In this document: one piece after another, positions 37,283 through 45,816 of the stretch
Position numbering within the stretch: the first letter of the stretch is position 1
Layout: the number at the start of each line of letters is the position of its first letter
Assembly: GCF_004331455.1 (NCBI RefSeq)
Contig: NZ_SJJR01000001.1
Coordinates: 372,001 to 436,000, forward strand
DNA from: Micromonospora zingiberis
GTDB lineage: Bacteria; Actinomycetota; Actinomycetes; Mycobacteriales; Micromonosporaceae
Direction of reading: 5' to 3'
DNA: 64,000 nt
The notes under the pieces: model-generated
The model's database searches: none
Told to the model about the DNA's origin: nothing
Seen by the model: the letters and a program-made list of their open reading frames with translations, nothing else
Position numbers and translations under genes: made by a program

Positions 37283-37780
37283 ACCTGCCGGCAACAGCTC
37301 CGTAACGGAGTACGGCGACCGGCCCGGCCGCTCGCCAGCGGCGGGTGCGCTCGACGGATGGTCCGCGCCACGGGGCTCTCCGCCCCGCCCTCCGGTGCGA
37401 TCACCGACCCGCCTCCACCGCTCGGGTGAGCCGGGTCGGGGGGGTGTCGGCCGGCCACGCCGCGGCCTCGTGGCCACCGGGCCGCCACCGACGACCGAAC
37501 CAGCCGGACCGACCCGGTCAGCCACCGCGGCGACGGGCGCCGGGCGTCGGCGCCCGGGCTCTCCGCCGCCACCGGGACCGGCTCACCGGAACAACATGAG
37601 CGTTAACAACTGACCACCTGCCGAAATGATCGGCTCGGTTCGTCGGACGGGCCCGACGCGGCGGGACCGGACGTCGATCAGCCTCATCTGAATCGTTCCC
37701 ACATGCGGCTTTGACGGCGACCCGCAGCTAATCGCATCGCCGAGGAGACCGGGAGCCAATCCGGCATTGATCGACGATGA

Positions 37781-37809
37781 TTTACAGAATTGGATGTCAG
37801 CGATAACAT
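37781..37809 (+). promoter_or_regulatory. GH27 promoter with LacI-type operator TGTCAGCGATAACA
   Basis: TTTACA (37781-37786) and TAACAT (37804-37809) are 17 bp apart, and the operator at 37795-37808 overlaps the -10. This is the same geometry as at araB and chvE, placed 265 bp before the start codon. Confidence 0.65.
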
Positions 37810-38073
37810 CCCTGACATCGGAGCGCCCCACGTCCGGGTGAACTGCCACCGCCACCGCCACCAGCCCCGCGCCCGGCGCGACGACAGTGACGGCCGACGC
37901 GATCCGCGGACAGACCGGGGCCGAACGGCGTCCCCGCCACGGTCGGCGGCACTCCGTCCACCTCACCGCGAGCAGACCACACCTGCCCGCGCCCGCTCAA
38001 CGAACCCCACCTGGGCTATCTGACAAACCGCGGTCAGTCATCGGTGACTGCCCTGTGACCCGAGGAGGATCGA

Positions 38074-39723
38074 ATGCGCGCACGACCACGATGGTTGGCC
38101 GTCCTGAGCGTCCTGGTGTTGACGCTCACCACAGTCGTCGTCGACGGACTCCACTCGCCAAAACCCGCACAGGCGCTCAACAACGGTGTGGCCCGCACCC
38201 CGCCGATGGGCTGGAACACCTGGAACACTTTCGGCTGCAACATCAACGAGACGCTGATCCGGCAGATGGCCGACGCGATCGTCAACAACGGAATGCGCGA
38301 CCTCGGCTACAAGTACGTCGTCGTCGACGACTGCTGGTTCAACCCCAACCGCGACGCCCAGGGCAACCTCCAGGCCGATCCGGGACGCTTCCCCAGCGGC
38401 ATGAAGGCCCTCGGCGACTACCTGCACGCCCGGGGCCTGCTCTTCGGCCTCTACCAGGTGCCCCGGGAGAAGACCTGCGCCCAGTACTTCGGTGCCTGGC
38501 CCGGCTCCACCGGCAGCCTCGGCCACGAGTACCAGGACGCCCGGCAGTTCGCCGCCTGGGGCGTCGACTTCCTCAAGTACGACTGGTGCTCGCCCTGGGG
38601 CACCATCAACGACCAGATCGCCGGGTTCTCCCTGATGCGGGACGCCCTGGCGGCCACCGGTCGGCCCATCGTCTACAGCATCAACCCGAACAGCATCCAC
38701 GAGAAGACCGGCCCCCAGCGCAACTGGGGCGACATCGCCAACATGTGGCGGACCACCGAGGACATCACCAACGCGTGGAACACCGGCCAGACCAACGGCT
38801 ACCCGATGGGCATCCAGAACATCGTCAACGTCACCGTGCCGCTGGCCCCGTACGCCTCGCCGGGATCCTTCAACGACCAGGACATGCTCGTGGTCGGCAA
38901 CGGCGGCATGAACGACACCGAGATGCGCAGCCACTTCGCCCTCTGGGCCATCATGGCGTCGCCGCTGATCGCCGGTAACGACCTGCGCAACGCCAGCACG
39001 GCAACCCTGAACATCCTGCGTAACCAGAACCTCATCGCGATCAACCAGGACTCGCTGGCGCTCCAGGCCGTGCAGGTGTCCAACGACGGCACCCGGCGGG
39101 TGCTGGCCAAGCGGCTGGCCAACGGCGACGTCGCCGTCGCCCTGTTCAACCAGAGCAACGCCACCACCACCGTGTCCACCACGGCGGCGGCAATCGGCAA
39201 GTCCGGCAGCTCGTTCACGCTCCGCGACGCCTGGACCAACGGCACCTCGACCACCACCGGCGCCATCTCCGCCAGCGTGCCGGCGCACGGCACCGTGGTG
39301 TACCGGGTCAGTGGCGGCGGCACCACCAACCCGCCGACGCCGACCACCTTCCGGCTGCGCAGCGAGTCGTCCGGCCGGTGCCTCGACGTCAACAACAGCG
39401 GCACCGCCAACGGCACCGCGACCCTGATCTGGGACTGCCACAGCAACAGCAACCAGAGCTTCACCCAGAGCGGTCAGGCGCTCCAGGTGCTCGGTAAGTG
39501 CCTGAACATCTCGACGAGCGCCACCGCCGGTACGCCGGTGCAGATCTGGGACTGCAACGGCGGCACCAACCAGCAGTGGACCTTCAACAGCAACGGCACC
39601 ATCAGCAGCGTCCGCTTCCCGAACCTCTGCCTCGACGTCAACAACAACGGCACCGTCAACGGCACCACCGTCCTCGTCTGGACCTGCCACACCGCCGCCA
39701 ACCAACGCTGGTCCCGCGCCTAA
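38074..39723 (+). CDS. Secreted GH27 alpha-galactosidase / beta-L-arabinopyranosidase with C-terminal beta-trefoil
   Basis: The protein has 549 residues, with GAGGAGGATCGA before the ATG. A signal peptide ends near residue 35 (KPAQA). The GH27 domain (about 36-410) has MGWNTWNTFGC, YVVVDDCW, nucleophile D170 in FLKYDWC and acid/base D230 in MWRTTEDITNAW, aligned by pattern with human alpha-galactosidase A D170 and D231. A ricin trefoil (about 425-549) has three QxW-like repeats. GH27 includes both alpha-galactosidases and a Streptomyces beta-L-arabinopyranosidase in which one substrate-binding Asp is Glu; the DD pair here favours galactosidase. The LacI-type operator places it in the arabinose/xylan set. 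Confidence 0.88.
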   Translation: MRARPRWLAVLSVLVLTLTTVVVDGLHSPKPAQALNNGVARTPPMGWNTWNTFGCNINETLIRQMADAIVNNGMRDLGYKYVVVDDCWFNPNRDAQGNLQADPGRFPSGMKALGDYLHARGLLFGLYQVPREKTCAQYFGAWPGSTGSLGHEYQDARQFAAWGVDFLKYDWCSPWGTINDQIAGFSLMRDALAATGRPIVYSINPNSIHEKTGPQRNWGDIANMWRTTEDITNAWNTGQTNGYPMGIQNIVNVTVPLAPYASPGSFNDQDMLVVGNGGMNDTEMRSHFALWAIMASPLIAGNDLRNASTATLNILRNQNLIAINQDSLALQAVQVSNDGTRRVLAKRLANGDVAVALFNQSNATTTVSTTAAAIGKSGSSFTLRDAWTNGTSTTTGAISASVPAHGTVVYRVSGGGTTNPPTPTTFRLRSESSGRCLDVNNSGTANGTATLIWDCHSNSNQSFTQSGQALQVLGKCLNISTSATAGTPVQIWDCNGGTNQQWTFNSNGTISSVRFPNLCLDVNNNGTVNGTTVLVWTCHTAANQRWSRA

Positions 39724-39897
39724 CCCCCACCCCCACCCCCACTCCCCCACCCACCCCACCCCTACCCCCACCCCACCCACCCGCCGATCTTGCACTTCTG
39801 GTCGCCGGAATGCCGGATTCGCGGCTTTCGTCGGGTCAGAAAGTGCAAGATCGGCGGCGTGGTGGGGGCGGGGGCGGGGGTGGGGGTGGGGGTGGGG
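39724..39897. repeat. C-tract, 17-bp hairpin, G-tract between convergent genes (second copy)
   Basis: After the GH27 stop comes a C-rich tract (39724-39780). Then CCGCCGATCTTGCACTT (39781-39797) pairs perfectly with 39841-39857 across a 43-nt loop. A G-rich tract (39858 to about 39930) runs into the 3' end of the ROK gene and encodes its terminal NPLHPTPPP. The architecture is the same as at 24087-24397, with different stem sequence. Confidence 0.8.
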
Positions 39898-41085
39898 TTA
39901 GGGGGGTGGGGTGGGGTGGAGGGGGTTGGTCAGGAGGGGGGTGAAGGCCAGTTCGGCGGCGCCGATCAAGGTGGCGTCGTCGGCGAGGGCGGCGGTGCGC
40001 AGGCGTACGTGTTCTCGGGCGACCGGCAACACGTTGCGGGCGATCCGAGCCCGGACCTGGGCTGCCGCGCCGGGATACAGGTCGCACAGCATCCCGCCGA
40101 AGACCACCATGCCGGGGTTGAACAGATTGATCAGGTTCGCGACGCCGATGCCGAGCCAGTCGCCGACGCGGCGTAGCGCCTCGCGGGCGGCCGGATCTCC
40201 CCGGTCGGCGTCGTCGGCCACCGCCCGGATGGCGTCGCGGCCGAACAACTCGGCGGGCCGGCCGGCGGCGTCGAGCAGGGCCCGCTCGCCGACCTCGGCC
40301 TCCAGGCACCCCGACGAACCACAGCCGCAGGGCCGACCGTCGTACGGGTTGACCACCATGTGCCCCAGTTCGCAGCCGTAGCCGCCGTCACCGCCGAGCA
40401 GCCGACCACCGACGATGATCCCTCCGCCGACACCGACATCCCCGTGCAGGTAGATGAGGTTCTGGAAGCCGATGCCCGCGCCACGCTGCTGTTCGGCCTG
40501 CGCGCCCAGATGCGCCTCGTTACCCACCGCCACCGGCAGCCCGAGCCCGAGACGGCGGCCCAGTTCGGCGCCGAACGCCTGGTCCACCCAGCCCAGGTCC
40601 GGGCCGAAGCGCACCATCCCGTCGCCGGGGCGGATCATCCCGCAGTACGACGCCCCCACACCCACGCAGGTCGCCTGCGGCGGCGCGGCGCGATGCAACT
40701 GACGACCGAAGCGGGCCAGGATCTCGACCACCCGCGGCAGGTCGGGCCCGGCGCGGGGGCGTGCCGCCTCGCGGCGGTCCAGGACGACGCCACCCAGCCC
40801 GACCCTGGCGGCGACCAACCGGTCCACGGCGACGTCGAAGGCCAGTACGTAGCACCGGTCGGATGCGGGCCGGACCAGCAGCGACGGCCGACCGGCGCGG
40901 CCGGTGTCCGACGGGGTTTCCTCCTGCACCAGGCCGACCCGGGCCAGCTCGGTGGTGAGCGCCCTGATGGTGCTGCGGTTGAGTCCCATCCTCGCGGCCA
41001 GTTCGGCACGGGACACCGCGCCGCCCAGGTGCACGTGGCGCAGCAGGGTGCCGGCGTTACGCCGACGGATCTCCTCCTGGATCAA
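39898..41085 (-). CDS. ROK-family transcriptional regulator
   Basis: The protein has 395 residues from a TTG at 41085, chosen because GGAGG lies six bases upstream. An N-terminal winged helix (SRAELAARMGLNRSTIRALTTEL) is followed by a sugar-kinase-like domain with the ROK zinc motif CGCGSSGCLEA and ELGHMVVNP. This is the NagC/XylR-type architecture. It lies 120 bp downstream of the monosaccharide importer in the same direction and probably controls that operon in response to its sugar. The last nine residues are coded by the repeat-like G-tract. Confidence 0.9.
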   Translation of the reverse strand: MIQEEIRRRNAGTLLRHVHLGGAVSRAELAARMGLNRSTIRALTTELARVGLVQEETPSDTGRAGRPSLLVRPASDRCYVLAFDVAVDRLVAARVGLGGVVLDRREAARPRAGPDLPRVVEILARFGRQLHRAAPPQATCVGVGASYCGMIRPGDGMVRFGPDLGWVDQAFGAELGRRLGLGLPVAVGNEAHLGAQAEQQRGAGIGFQNLIYLHGDVGVGGGIIVGGRLLGGDGGYGCELGHMVVNPYDGRPCGCGSSGCLEAEVGERALLDAAGRPAELFGRDAIRAVADDADRGDPAAREALRRVGDWLGIGVANLINLFNPGMVVFGGMLCDLYPGAAAQVRARIARNVLPVAREHVRLRTAALADDATLIGAAELAFTPLLTNPLHPTPPP

Positions 41086-41168
41086 TCGGATCCTCCGGCA
41101 TCGGCGCTGATGCGGACTTGTCGACGCGAGGCAGTGTGGTCACGACGGGCCGCGACGTCAAGACAGAC

Positions 41169-41196
41169 GTGGGCCGACCGTCGCCGGCCGACCCAC
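41169..41196 (-). terminator. Imperfect hairpin after the importer permease
   Basis: GTGGGCCGACCG and CGGCCGACCCAC form an imperfect stem 10 bp past the permease stop. If weak, it would allow read-through into the ROK gene. Confidence 0.35.
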
Positions 41197-41205
41197 GCCG
41201 ATGCG

Positions 41206-42456
41206 TCAGCGCGCCGCGCCGGCGCGCCGCTTGTTGTAGACGTCGAAGGCCACGGCGACGAGCAGCACCAGCCCCTTCACCACCGACTGCATCGACTGGT
41301 CCACGCCCATCAGCTGCATGCCGTTGCTCATCACCGCCATGATGAGGCCACCCACCATGGCTCCCACCACGGTGCCCACGCCGCCGGTGACGGCCGCGCC
41401 GCCGATGAAGGCCGCGGCGATCGCGTCCAGCTCGAACATGTTGCCGGCGGCCGGCTGGGCGCCGTTGGACCGCGAGGAGAAGATGATGCCGGCCACCGCG
41501 GACAGGAAGCCCATGTTGACGAAGATCCAGAAATTGACGGTACGGACCTTCACACCCGACAGCATCGCCGCCGAGAGGTTGCCACCGATCGCGTAGACCT
41601 GCCGGCCGAACACGGTACGCCGGGTGAGCAGACCGTAGACCAGCACCAGCGCGGCCAGGATGATCAGCACGATCGGCAGACCCCGGGCGTTGGCCAACTG
41701 CCAGGCGAACCACATGACCACCGCGCCGACCAGGGCCATCCGCGCGACGAACAGCGCGAACGACTCCACGGGCTGCTGGTAGCGGATCCGCGCCACCCGG
41801 GTACGGAAGCCGCTGACCACGTAGCCGGCCACCGCGATGCCACCGATGAGCAGGGTGAAGGCGTCGTAGCCGTCACCGCCGATCAGTCCGTTGAGGAAGC
41901 CCGCCGCGATCTGGTTGTACTCGGTCGGGAACGGCGACAGCGAGATGTTGTCGAGCACCCGCAGGGTGAGGCCACGGAAGAGCAGCATGCCGGCCAGGGT
42001 CACGATGAACGCGGGGATGCCGACGTACGCCACCCAGAAGCCGTGCCACGCCCCGACCGCGAGTCCGACGGCCACCGCCGCGATCACGCCGACCCACCAG
42101 GGTTGCCCCTGCCGGATGACGACCACGGCGGAGACCGCACCGGTGAGCGCCACCACCGAGCCGACCGACAGGTCGATGTGCCCGCCGATGATCACGATGA
42201 CCATGCCGATGGCGAGCACGAGGATGTACGAGTACTGCAGGACGATGTTGGTGATGTTGCCCGGGCTCAGCGAGAGTCCGTCGGTGAGGAACGCGAAGAG
42301 CGCGACGATGACGACGAGCGCCACGAAGATGCCGCTCTGCCGCAGGTTGTTCATGATCAGCGTACGTGGATCACTGGTGCCGACGTGCAGCGCGGCGGCG
42401 GGAGCACTCTCGGCCGGCGCACCCTTGGCGGCCGAGGAGGGCTTGGTGCTGGTCAT
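41206..42456 (-). CDS. mmsB: Multiple-monosaccharide ABC importer permease (MmsB/GguB/XylH type)
   Basis: The protein has 416 residues from the ATG at 42456, overlapping the ATPase stop (ATGA). It has about 12-14 helices, longer than standard CUT2 permeases because of an extra central block (about 205-270), which is the mark of the XylH/GguB/MmsB group. The signature [16 protein letters not shown] and [14 protein letters not shown] are present. It forms the channel for xylose, arabinose, galactose or similar sugars delivered by the ChvE-like protein. Confidence 0.88.
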   Translation of the reverse strand: MTSTKPSSAAKGAPAESAPAAALHVGTSDPRTLIMNNLRQSGIFVALVVIVALFAFLTDGLSLSPGNITNIVLQYSYILVLAIGMVIVIIGGHIDLSVGSVVALTGAVSAVVVIRQGQPWWVGVIAAVAVGLAVGAWHGFWVAYVGIPAFIVTLAGMLLFRGLTLRVLDNISLSPFPTEYNQIAAGFLNGLIGGDGYDAFTLLIGGIAVAGYVVSGFRTRVARIRYQQPVESFALFVARMALVGAVVMWFAWQLANARGLPIVLIILAALVLVYGLLTRRTVFGRQVYAIGGNLSAAMLSGVKVRTVNFWIFVNMGFLSAVAGIIFSSRSNGAQPAAGNMFELDAIAAAFIGGAAVTGGVGTVVGAMVGGLIMAVMSNGMQLMGVDQSMQSVVKGLVLLVAVAFDVYNKRRAGAAR

Positions 42457-43991
42457 CTGACGGGTTCCTTGTCCTTCGCCATGAGTTCCATGAGCCTCTC
42501 CTGGGTTGCCTCGGCGACCGGCAGCACGCCGGTGATCCGGCCTCCCGAGAGGGTGTAGATGCGATCGCACATGCCGAGCAACTCCGGCAACTCGGAGGAG
42601 ATCATGACGACCGCCTTACCGTCGGCGACCAGCCGGTTGATGATCGTGTAGATCTCGAACTTCGCCCCGACGTCGATGCCGCGGGTCGGCTCGTCCAGGA
42701 TCAGCACGTCCGGGTCGGTGAACAGCCACTTCGACAGGACGACCTTCTGCTGGTTGCCGCCGGACAGCTTGCCCACCACGGACATCACGCTCGGCGCCTT
42801 GATGTTCATGTCGCGCCGGCTCGTTTCGGCGACCCGGGTCTCCTCGTTGTCGTGCACCCAGCCGAAGCGGGCCAGCTTACGCAGCCCGGCGGAGGAGACG
42901 TTGCGGCGGATGTCCTCGATGAGGTTCAGCCCGAAGCGCTTGCGGTCCTCGGTCGCGTACGCGATCCCGTTGCTGATCGCCTCGGCCACCGAACGCGCCT
43001 TGATCTCCCTGCCGTGCATGTACAGCCGACCGGAGATGTCGCGGCCGTACGAGCGCCCGAAGACGCTCATCGCCAGTTCGGTGCGTCCGGCGCCCATCAA
43101 CCCGGCGATGCCGACCACCTCGCCGGCGCGTACGTCGAGCGTGGCCCCGTCGACGACCAGGCGATCCTGGGTGGGATGCCGCACCGTCCAGTCCTCGATG
43201 CGCAGTACCTCCGCGCCGGGTACGGAAACCCGGTCGGGGTAGAAGCTGTCCAGGTCGCGGCCGACCATGCCACGGATGATCCGCTCCTGGGTCACCTCGC
43301 CCGAGCCCATCTCCAGCCGCTCCACCGTCCGGCCGTCGCGCAACACGGTGGTCGAGTCGGCGATCGAGGTGATCTCGTTGAGCTTGTGCGAGATCATGAT
43401 GCAGGTGATGCCCTGGTCACGCAGCCGTCGCATCAGGTCGAGCAGGTGCGCCGAGTCGATGTCGTTGAGCGCGGCCGTCGGCTCGTCCAGGATCAGCAGT
43501 TTGACCTCTTTGGACAGCGCCTTGGCGATCTCCACCAACTGCTGCTTGCCCACGCCGAGCTGCACGACGGGGGTCACCGGATTCTCGTGCAGTCCGACCG
43601 AGGCGAGCAGTTTCGCCGCGTCGGCGTTGGTGCGGTTCCAGTCGATCAGACCGCCCCGGCCACGGCGCTCGTTGCCGAGGAAGATGTTCTCGGCGATGGA
43701 CAGGTACGGCACCAGGGCGAGTTCCTGGTGGATGATGACGATGCCGTGGGACTCGCTGTCGCGGATGCCGCGGAAGTCCACCGGCTTGCCGTCGAAGAGG
43801 ATCTCGCCCTCGTAGCTGCCGGAGGGGTAGACCCCCGACAGCACCTTCATCAGGGTGGACTTGCCGGCACCGTTCTCGCCGCAGATGGCGTGGATCTCGC
43901 CACGCCGTACGGCGAGCGTGACGTCCTGGAGCGCCGCCACCCCCGGGAAGGTCTTGGTGATGCGACGCATCTCAAGGATGTTGTCGTCCAT
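42453..43991 (-). CDS. mmsA: Multiple-monosaccharide ABC importer ATPase (MmsA/GguA/XylG type)
   Basis: The protein has 512 residues from the ATG at 43991, preceded by AGGACGG. NBD1 has GENGAGKST, the signature [17 protein letters not shown] and [14 protein letters not shown]2 has [24 protein letters not shown] and [11 protein letters not shown]. The conserved middle segment [19 protein letters not shown] (here [16 protein letters not shown]) is typical of the GguA/XylG group. It sits between the permease and binding-protein genes with ATGA overlap to the former. Confidence 0.9.
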   Translation of the reverse strand: MDDNILEMRRITKTFPGVAALQDVTLAVRRGEIHAICGENGAGKSTLMKVLSGVYPSGSYEGEILFDGKPVDFRGIRDSESHGIVIIHQELALVPYLSIAENIFLGNERRGRGGLIDWNRTNADAAKLLASVGLHENPVTPVVQLGVGKQQLVEIAKALSKEVKLLILDEPTAALNDIDSAHLLDLMRRLRDQGITCIMISHKLNEITSIADSTTVLRDGRTVERLEMGSGEVTQERIIRGMVGRDLDSFYPDRVSVPGAEVLRIEDWTVRHPTQDRLVVDGATLDVRAGEVVGIAGLMGAGRTELAMSVFGRSYGRDISGRLYMHGREIKARSVAEAISNGIAYATEDRKRFGLNLIEDIRRNVSSAGLRKLARFGWVHDNEETRVAETSRRDMNIKAPSVMSVVGKLSGGNQQKVVLSKWLFTDPDVLILDEPTRGIDVGAKFEIYTIINRLVADGKAVVMISSELPELLGMCDRIYTLSGGRITGVLPVAEATQERLMELMAKDKEPVR

Positions 43992-44096
43992 GATCACCGT
44001 CCTGCGGTCTAGATCGTGGTGAGAAAGCAGAGTAGTCAATGCGAGAGAAATCCGGGCTCGGCGGCGGGCACCACCGCCGAGCCCGGCGAGTCACCG

Positions 44097-45227
44097 TCAG
44101 CCCTTGGCCTGGCCGGAGGCGACCTCTTCGGCGGTGAAGTAGCCCGAGTCGATCAGGACGGGCTTGATGTCGTCCTTGAACACGGTCTGCACCGGCAGCA
44201 GGTACGACGGGACGACCTTGACCCCGTTGTTGTAGGTCTCGGTGTCGTTGGCCTCCGGCGACTTGTCCTGGAGGAACGACTCACCGGCGACCACGGCCTG
44301 CTCGGCCAGCAGTCGGGTGTCCTTGAAGATGGTGGAGCTCTGCACCCCGTCGTTGATCAGCTTGACCGAGGCGATCTCGGCGTCCTGCCCGGTCACCACC
44401 GGCATGTCGCCGCGGTAGCCGGCGTTCTGCAGGGCGGTGATGATGCCCCGCGACAGACCGTCGTACGGCGAGAGCACGCCGGCGACCTTGCCACCGTCGT
44501 TGTAGCTCGACGTCAGCAGGTCCTCCATCCGCTTCTGCGCGGCCTCCTGCTGCCAGCGCAGGATCGCCACCTGCTCGATCTTGGTCTGCCCGGACTTCAC
44601 CTTGAGCGTGCCGTCGTCGACGAACGGCTTGAGGGTGTCCATCGCGCCGTTGAAGAAGAAGTGGGCGTTGTTGTCGTCGAGCGAGCCGGCGAACAGCTCG
44701 ATGTTGAACGGCCCGCTCGCGTTGCCCTTCGAGCCGTCCTTGTTCTGTACGCCGAGGCCGACCAGCAACGCGGTCGCCTGCGCCACACCGACCTTGTAGT
44801 TGTCGAAGCTGACGTAGAAGTCGACGTTCGGGCTGTCCCGGATGAGCCGGTCGTAGGCGATGACCGGAATCTTGGCGTCGGCCGCCGCCTGCAACTGCCC
44901 GCTCAGCGCCGTGCCGTCGATCGCCGCGATGATCAGCACGTCCGCACCACGGGTGATCATCTGGTCGACCTGCTGCGACTGGGTGGGGATGTCGTCGCCG
45001 GCGTACTGCAGGTCCACCTTGTAGCCCTTGGCCTCCAGCTTCTCCTTGACGGAGTTGCCGTCGGCGATCCACCGCTCGGAGGTCTGGGTGGGCATCGAGA
45101 CGCCGATGGTCAGATCGCCGGGCTTGTCGCTGTCGTTACCGCCACTGCCGGCACCCTCGCCGCTACAGGCCGCCATGCTCAGCGCCAGGACGGCGCTACC
45201 GAGAACGGCCAGGATTCTTCTGCTCAC
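44097..45227 (-). CDS. chvE: ChvE-like sugar-binding lipoprotein
   Basis: The protein has 376 residues from the GTG at 45227 (GGGGAAG upstream); a TTG 12 bp earlier is less likely. The lipobox is LALSMAAC. The mature region begins IGVSMPTQTSERWIADGNSV and continues with DLQYAGDDIPTQSQQVDQMI and AAIDGTALS and VIAYDRLIRDSPNVDFYVSF, the diagnostic run of the ChvE/multiple-monosaccharide binding group and not of XylF. ChvE-type proteins bind arabinose, xylose, galactose, glucose and fucose, so the cargo is broad. The promoter holds a LacI-type operator very like that of araB. Confidence 0.9.
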   Translation of the reverse strand: MSRRILAVLGSAVLALSMAACSGEGAGSGGNDSDKPGDLTIGVSMPTQTSERWIADGNSVKEKLEAKGYKVDLQYAGDDIPTQSQQVDQMITRGADVLIIAAIDGTALSGQLQAAADAKIPVIAYDRLIRDSPNVDFYVSFDNYKVGVAQATALLVGLGVQNKDGSKGNASGPFNIELFAGSLDDNNAHFFFNGAMDTLKPFVDDGTLKVKSGQTKIEQVAILRWQQEAAQKRMEDLLTSSYNDGGKVAGVLSPYDGLSRGIITALQNAGYRGDMPVVTGQDAEIASVKLINDGVQSSTIFKDTRLLAEQAVVAGESFLQDKSPEANDTETYNNGVKVVPSYLLPVQTVFKDDIKPVLIDSGYFTAEEVASGQAKG

Positions 45228-45288
45228 TGGCTTCCCCAATCTGAATTCGCGCCGTCAGACGGCTGCCGGGTCGCACTTGGAGGCCAAG

Positions 45289-45315
45289 TGTTAGCGCTCA
45301 CATTCGCCAGGTCAA
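45289..45315 (-). promoter_or_regulatory. chvE promoter with LacI-type operator over the -10
   Basis: Reading leftward: TTGACC, 16 bp, TAACAC. The operator TGTGAGCGCTAACA (minus strand; 45302-45289) overlaps the -10. It shares 13 of 14 operator bases with the araB site. Confidence 0.75.
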
Positions 45316-45678
45316 CACCTGTTTCGAAATCCAGCGGTCACGGTCTCGTAACGTTCCCACCGCTCGTCCGATCGGCCAGGTTGCCGCAGGTCAGAGCGGT
45401 GTAGCGGGAACGGGACCGGCGCCCGTGGCGACCACATCCGGAGGCTCTCATCGACACAGGATGATACCCCCGGGACGGCACCCGACACAGAGCGCATCGC
45501 GTCGACCGCAACCGGCAACGCGCGTCCGGAGAGCGGACGCGCGCCACGGGCATCCGCACCATCACGGCGCCCCGGCACCGACGGATCGGCATCGCCACGG
45601 GCGCCCGGCCCGACCCATCGACCGATCCGCGTCCGGTCGGTATGAACCCGGCGTTTCCGGCCCGTTGCCGAATTGGTC

Positions 45679-45726
45679 TTGACACCGGACGCACCCCGGG
45701 CAGATGCTCTGCTAAATCAGTTTAGC
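45679..45726 (+). promoter_or_regulatory. Esterase promoter with dyad GCTAAATCAGTTTAGC
   Basis: TTGACA at 45679-45684 is a consensus -35. The 16-bp inverted repeat at 45711-45726 (arms GCTAAA/TTTAGC) lies where the start region should be, about 90 bp before the ATG. It resembles operators of some LacI or DeoR proteins but differs from the TGTKANCGMTMACA class, so another regulator is implied. The -10 is not clear. Confidence 0.5.
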
Positions 45727-45816
45727 GACTGTCTCCCTGGACACCACCCCCACCACTGCCACGGACGCGCGTGACCCCGGGAAGACGGGCCAGTCGCGTC
45801 CCACGAAGGAGGATCG

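Larger units (their letters stand above)
37223..38073. other. 851-bp divergent control region, araB operon and GH27 gene
   Basis: No gene is seen. It contains two full LacI-type operators (37252-37265 and 37795-37808) within promoters facing away from each other, listed separately, and a half-like site TGAGCGTTAACA at 37597-37608. Three sites across 550 bp could allow DNA looping. Bases 37300-37590 are GC-rich with no structure that I recognise. Confidence 0.55.
45240..45816. other. 577-bp divergent region, chvE operon and secreted esterase
   Basis: No gene is seen. Near the chvE side is a promoter with LacI-type operator; near the esterase side is a different dyad, GCTAAATCAGTTTAGC. Both are listed separately. 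The GC-rich middle (about 45340-45660) shows nothing that I recognise. Confidence 0.5.

Noticed and set aside
37597..37608. Third full LacI-type operator in the araB/GH27 region
   Set aside because: TGAGCGTTAACA lacks the outer TGT half and has no promoter elements around it; noted only as a half-like site.
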